64,000 bases of DNA, from assembly GCA_030386875.1 (NCBI GenBank), contig CM059575.1, positions 52,544,859 to 52,608,858 of the forward strand. The letters are read 5' to 3'. This DNA comes from Morinoia aosen (lineage: Eukaryota > Arthropoda > Malacostraca > Amphipoda > Talitridae). Below are positions 62,353 through 64,000 of this stretch, piece by piece (the stretch's first letter is position 1; each line of letters opens with the position of its first letter). The notes beneath the pieces were generated by a model that was given only the letters and a program-made list of their open reading frames with translations, was not told the origin of the DNA and did not search any database. Position numbers and translations under genes: made by a program.

Positions 62353-64000
62353 GTGTGAAAGAATGCATGCCAGAGAATGTATTGTTGTGATTGTATGTTA
62401 TATGACAACTGATGGGATTTTAGCTCATGAAGAGAATGTAAAAAAGTATGAAATATTAACAAGGATTGTATGAGAACACTGCAGGTGCCCTCTGATTGTG
62501 ATGGGTGACATGAATGGCCATGTTGGTATACTTGGTGAGCCGGTGAATGCAAACGGACAAAAATTGATAGATTTTTGTGATGAGAATGAACTTGAAAACC
62601 TGAATGTCACAATAGGAAATGGCTTGCATACATGGCAAAGCAGGGAATGGAAAACTGCAATTGACTATATGATTGTGAATAGTAGAGCAAGAGAGTGTGT
62701 CAATGAAATGTTTGTAGATGAAGATGATTTTGATATTGATAGTGCCCATAAAATGCTGGTGCTTGAATATAACTGGGGTAGAAAGGAGTCAATGCAGAAG
62801 GTCAGTAGTGTGAAATAAAGTTGGCAGATAAAAAAGGCAAACTGGGAAGAATTTAAGAATGAATTGAGTACATATAACTGGAACAGGTGTGGAAATGTAA
62901 ATGACCTAAATAGTGAGATTGCAAGAACCTTGTATGATGTGGCAGAGCAAAAGATTGGTAGAATAAAATGTAGGAAAGGGACAAGGAATGCCAGGTGGTT
63001 TACAAGTGAGATAAAGGAAGAACGAATGAGAAGAAAGACTTTAAATAAGAAACAACGCAGTATGAGGAAAATGTATGAAAGAAACAGAATTACTGAGGAT
63101 GAATGGCAGAGTGCATGAAATGAGTACAAGGACCAGCAGAAGAAAGTAAGGAGAATGATTAATGAGGCAAGAGTTAAAGAGGAGAGACACCAAGTTGAAA
63201 ATCTAAGAAAGAAAGGTCCGGATGGAATAAAAGATTGGTATAAGTTTATACAAGGTAATGATAGAGGTAGTGAAGTTCAAGTTGATGAATTAGTAGTTAA
63301 TGGTTGCAGTGTGCAAGATTGGATGCAAATGGTGAAAGCAGTTGAAGAATACTGGGAGGACATAGGTGGAATGAATGAGCAGGTTACAGATGATGCACCC
63401 ATAAATTTTCTGATTGATGAACGTGAACTGCAAATGGTAGACAAAATCACTTGTGAAGAGATTGTAAGTTTTTTGAAGAAAGTGAAAAATGGAAAGGCAT
63501 GTGGCCCTGATAAGATCCCATATGAGTTCTATAAATGTGGAGGAGAGAGTGTAGACAGTATGTTGAAATGTTTATTTAATGAGATATGGAAGAGTGAAAG
63601 AGTACTGGACGATGGGAACAAGTGTAATGTAGTTCTGTTGCATAAGGTTGGACATAAGAGTATGAAAGAACTTAAAAATTACAGACCAATTGCACTGGGT
63701 GACACTGTATGTAAGATATTTTGTGGTATTTTGAATAAGAGAATGAAAAATTTAGTTGAGGAATTAGGAGTCCTAGGTGAAGAACAGAATGGTTTTAGGC
63801 AAGATAGACGTGGGGAAGATAATCTGTTTGTAGTGAGTGAAATAATTGAGCGAATGAGGAAGGATGATAAGAAGGTGTATTTAGCATTCCTGGATATCGA
63901 AAAAGCGTATGACAGAGTGGATCGGGTTAGGCTCTTTGAAGTTTTGAGAAAAGTTGGGTTTAGCAGAAAAATAGTAAAAATTGTACAAAGTCTGTATGAG
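62353..64000 (+). pseudogene. SGNH LINE ORF2: endonuclease C-terminus and reverse transcriptase (partial)
   Basis: Reads PLIVMGDMNGHVGILG, AIDYMIVNSRA and DIDSAHKMLVLEY (second half of the endonuclease). A linker interrupted by in-frame stops at 62470, 62816 and 63116 follows. Then an open RT frame runs to the window edge: VKNGKACGPDKIPYEFYK, ELKNYRPIALGDTVCKI, GEEQNGFRQDRRGEDNLF and FLDIEKAYDRVDR. The catalytic YADD motif lies beyond 64000. The RT differs clearly from the three other RTs in the window. Confidence 0.87.

Larger units (their letters stand above)
57430..64000 (+). mobile_element. SGNH-esterase LINE with three nested insertions, runs off the window
   Basis: A non-LTR retrotransposon of CR1/L2-like layout: ORF1 from 57600 with coiled coil and SGNH esterase, ORF2 from about 60292 with endonuclease and RT, still open at 64000. 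D2 (57638-59098, containing C3) interrupts ORF1, and a TTAA element (60643-62348) interrupts the endonuclease. In each case target duplications show where the coding text rejoins. The 5' boundary is approximate. Confidence 0.85.

Overview
This window is animal nuclear DNA made almost entirely of mobile elements and tandem repeats. I see no bacterial operons, no CRISPR array, no rRNA, no free-standing tRNA gene and no recognisable host housekeeping gene. The evidence for an animal, probably arthropod, genome is the mixture of mariner, hAT, TTAA-target and foldback DNA transposons, four different LINEs, a tRNA-derived SINE, and minisatellites several kilobases long. A crustacean-like or similarly repeat-rich arthropod is my inference; no single gene proves it.

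Layout. 1-9.6 kb: minisatellites (28 bp, about 28 bp, 31/28 bp and about 110 bp units) and the first copies of a ~350-bp dispersed repeat called here family A. 9.4-11.1 kb: a TTAA MITE relic and a dead mariner interrupted by a tRNA-SINE. 12.6-19.7 kb: a minus-strand LINE whose ORF joins an OTU-type cysteine protease to an endonuclease and reverse transcriptase (RT), split by a plus-strand LINE fragment. 19.9-29 kb: six full or partial family A copies, a possible Helitron relic, and 42-bp and 66-bp satellites. 29-35 kb: old repeats, a second SINE and a second dead mariner. 35.1-35.9 kb: a rearranged LTR-like fragment with a 29-bp palindrome. 36.4-37.2 kb: the best candidate non-transposon gene, a 103-aa protein with an N-myristoylation motif and one membrane span, preceded by a probable intron.

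38-48.3 kb holds an I-group LINE with an intact 1,274-codon endonuclease/RT/RNase H frame. Its ORF1 is broken by a 3,976-bp hAT-type insertion flanked by an exact 8-bp duplication. That insertion contains two foldback transposons, a third inverted-repeat element and a family A copy. 49.5-50.1 kb is another foldback; 50.35-51.98 kb is a TA-flanked element with 24-bp inverted ends; 55.1-56.7 kb is a decayed hAT transposon with perfect 13-bp ends and a perfect 8-bp duplication. From about 57.4 kb to the window end lies a second full-type LINE (SGNH-esterase ORF1, endonuclease, RT). It is interrupted by a foldback that itself contains a foldback, and by a 1.7-kb TTAA element.

Nothing here looks like a cooperating pathway. 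The logic is insertion history: target-site duplications and frame continuity let the order of many insertions be read directly. Main limits: family names rest on motifs read by eye, ends of elements without duplications are approximate, and old repeats may be missed.
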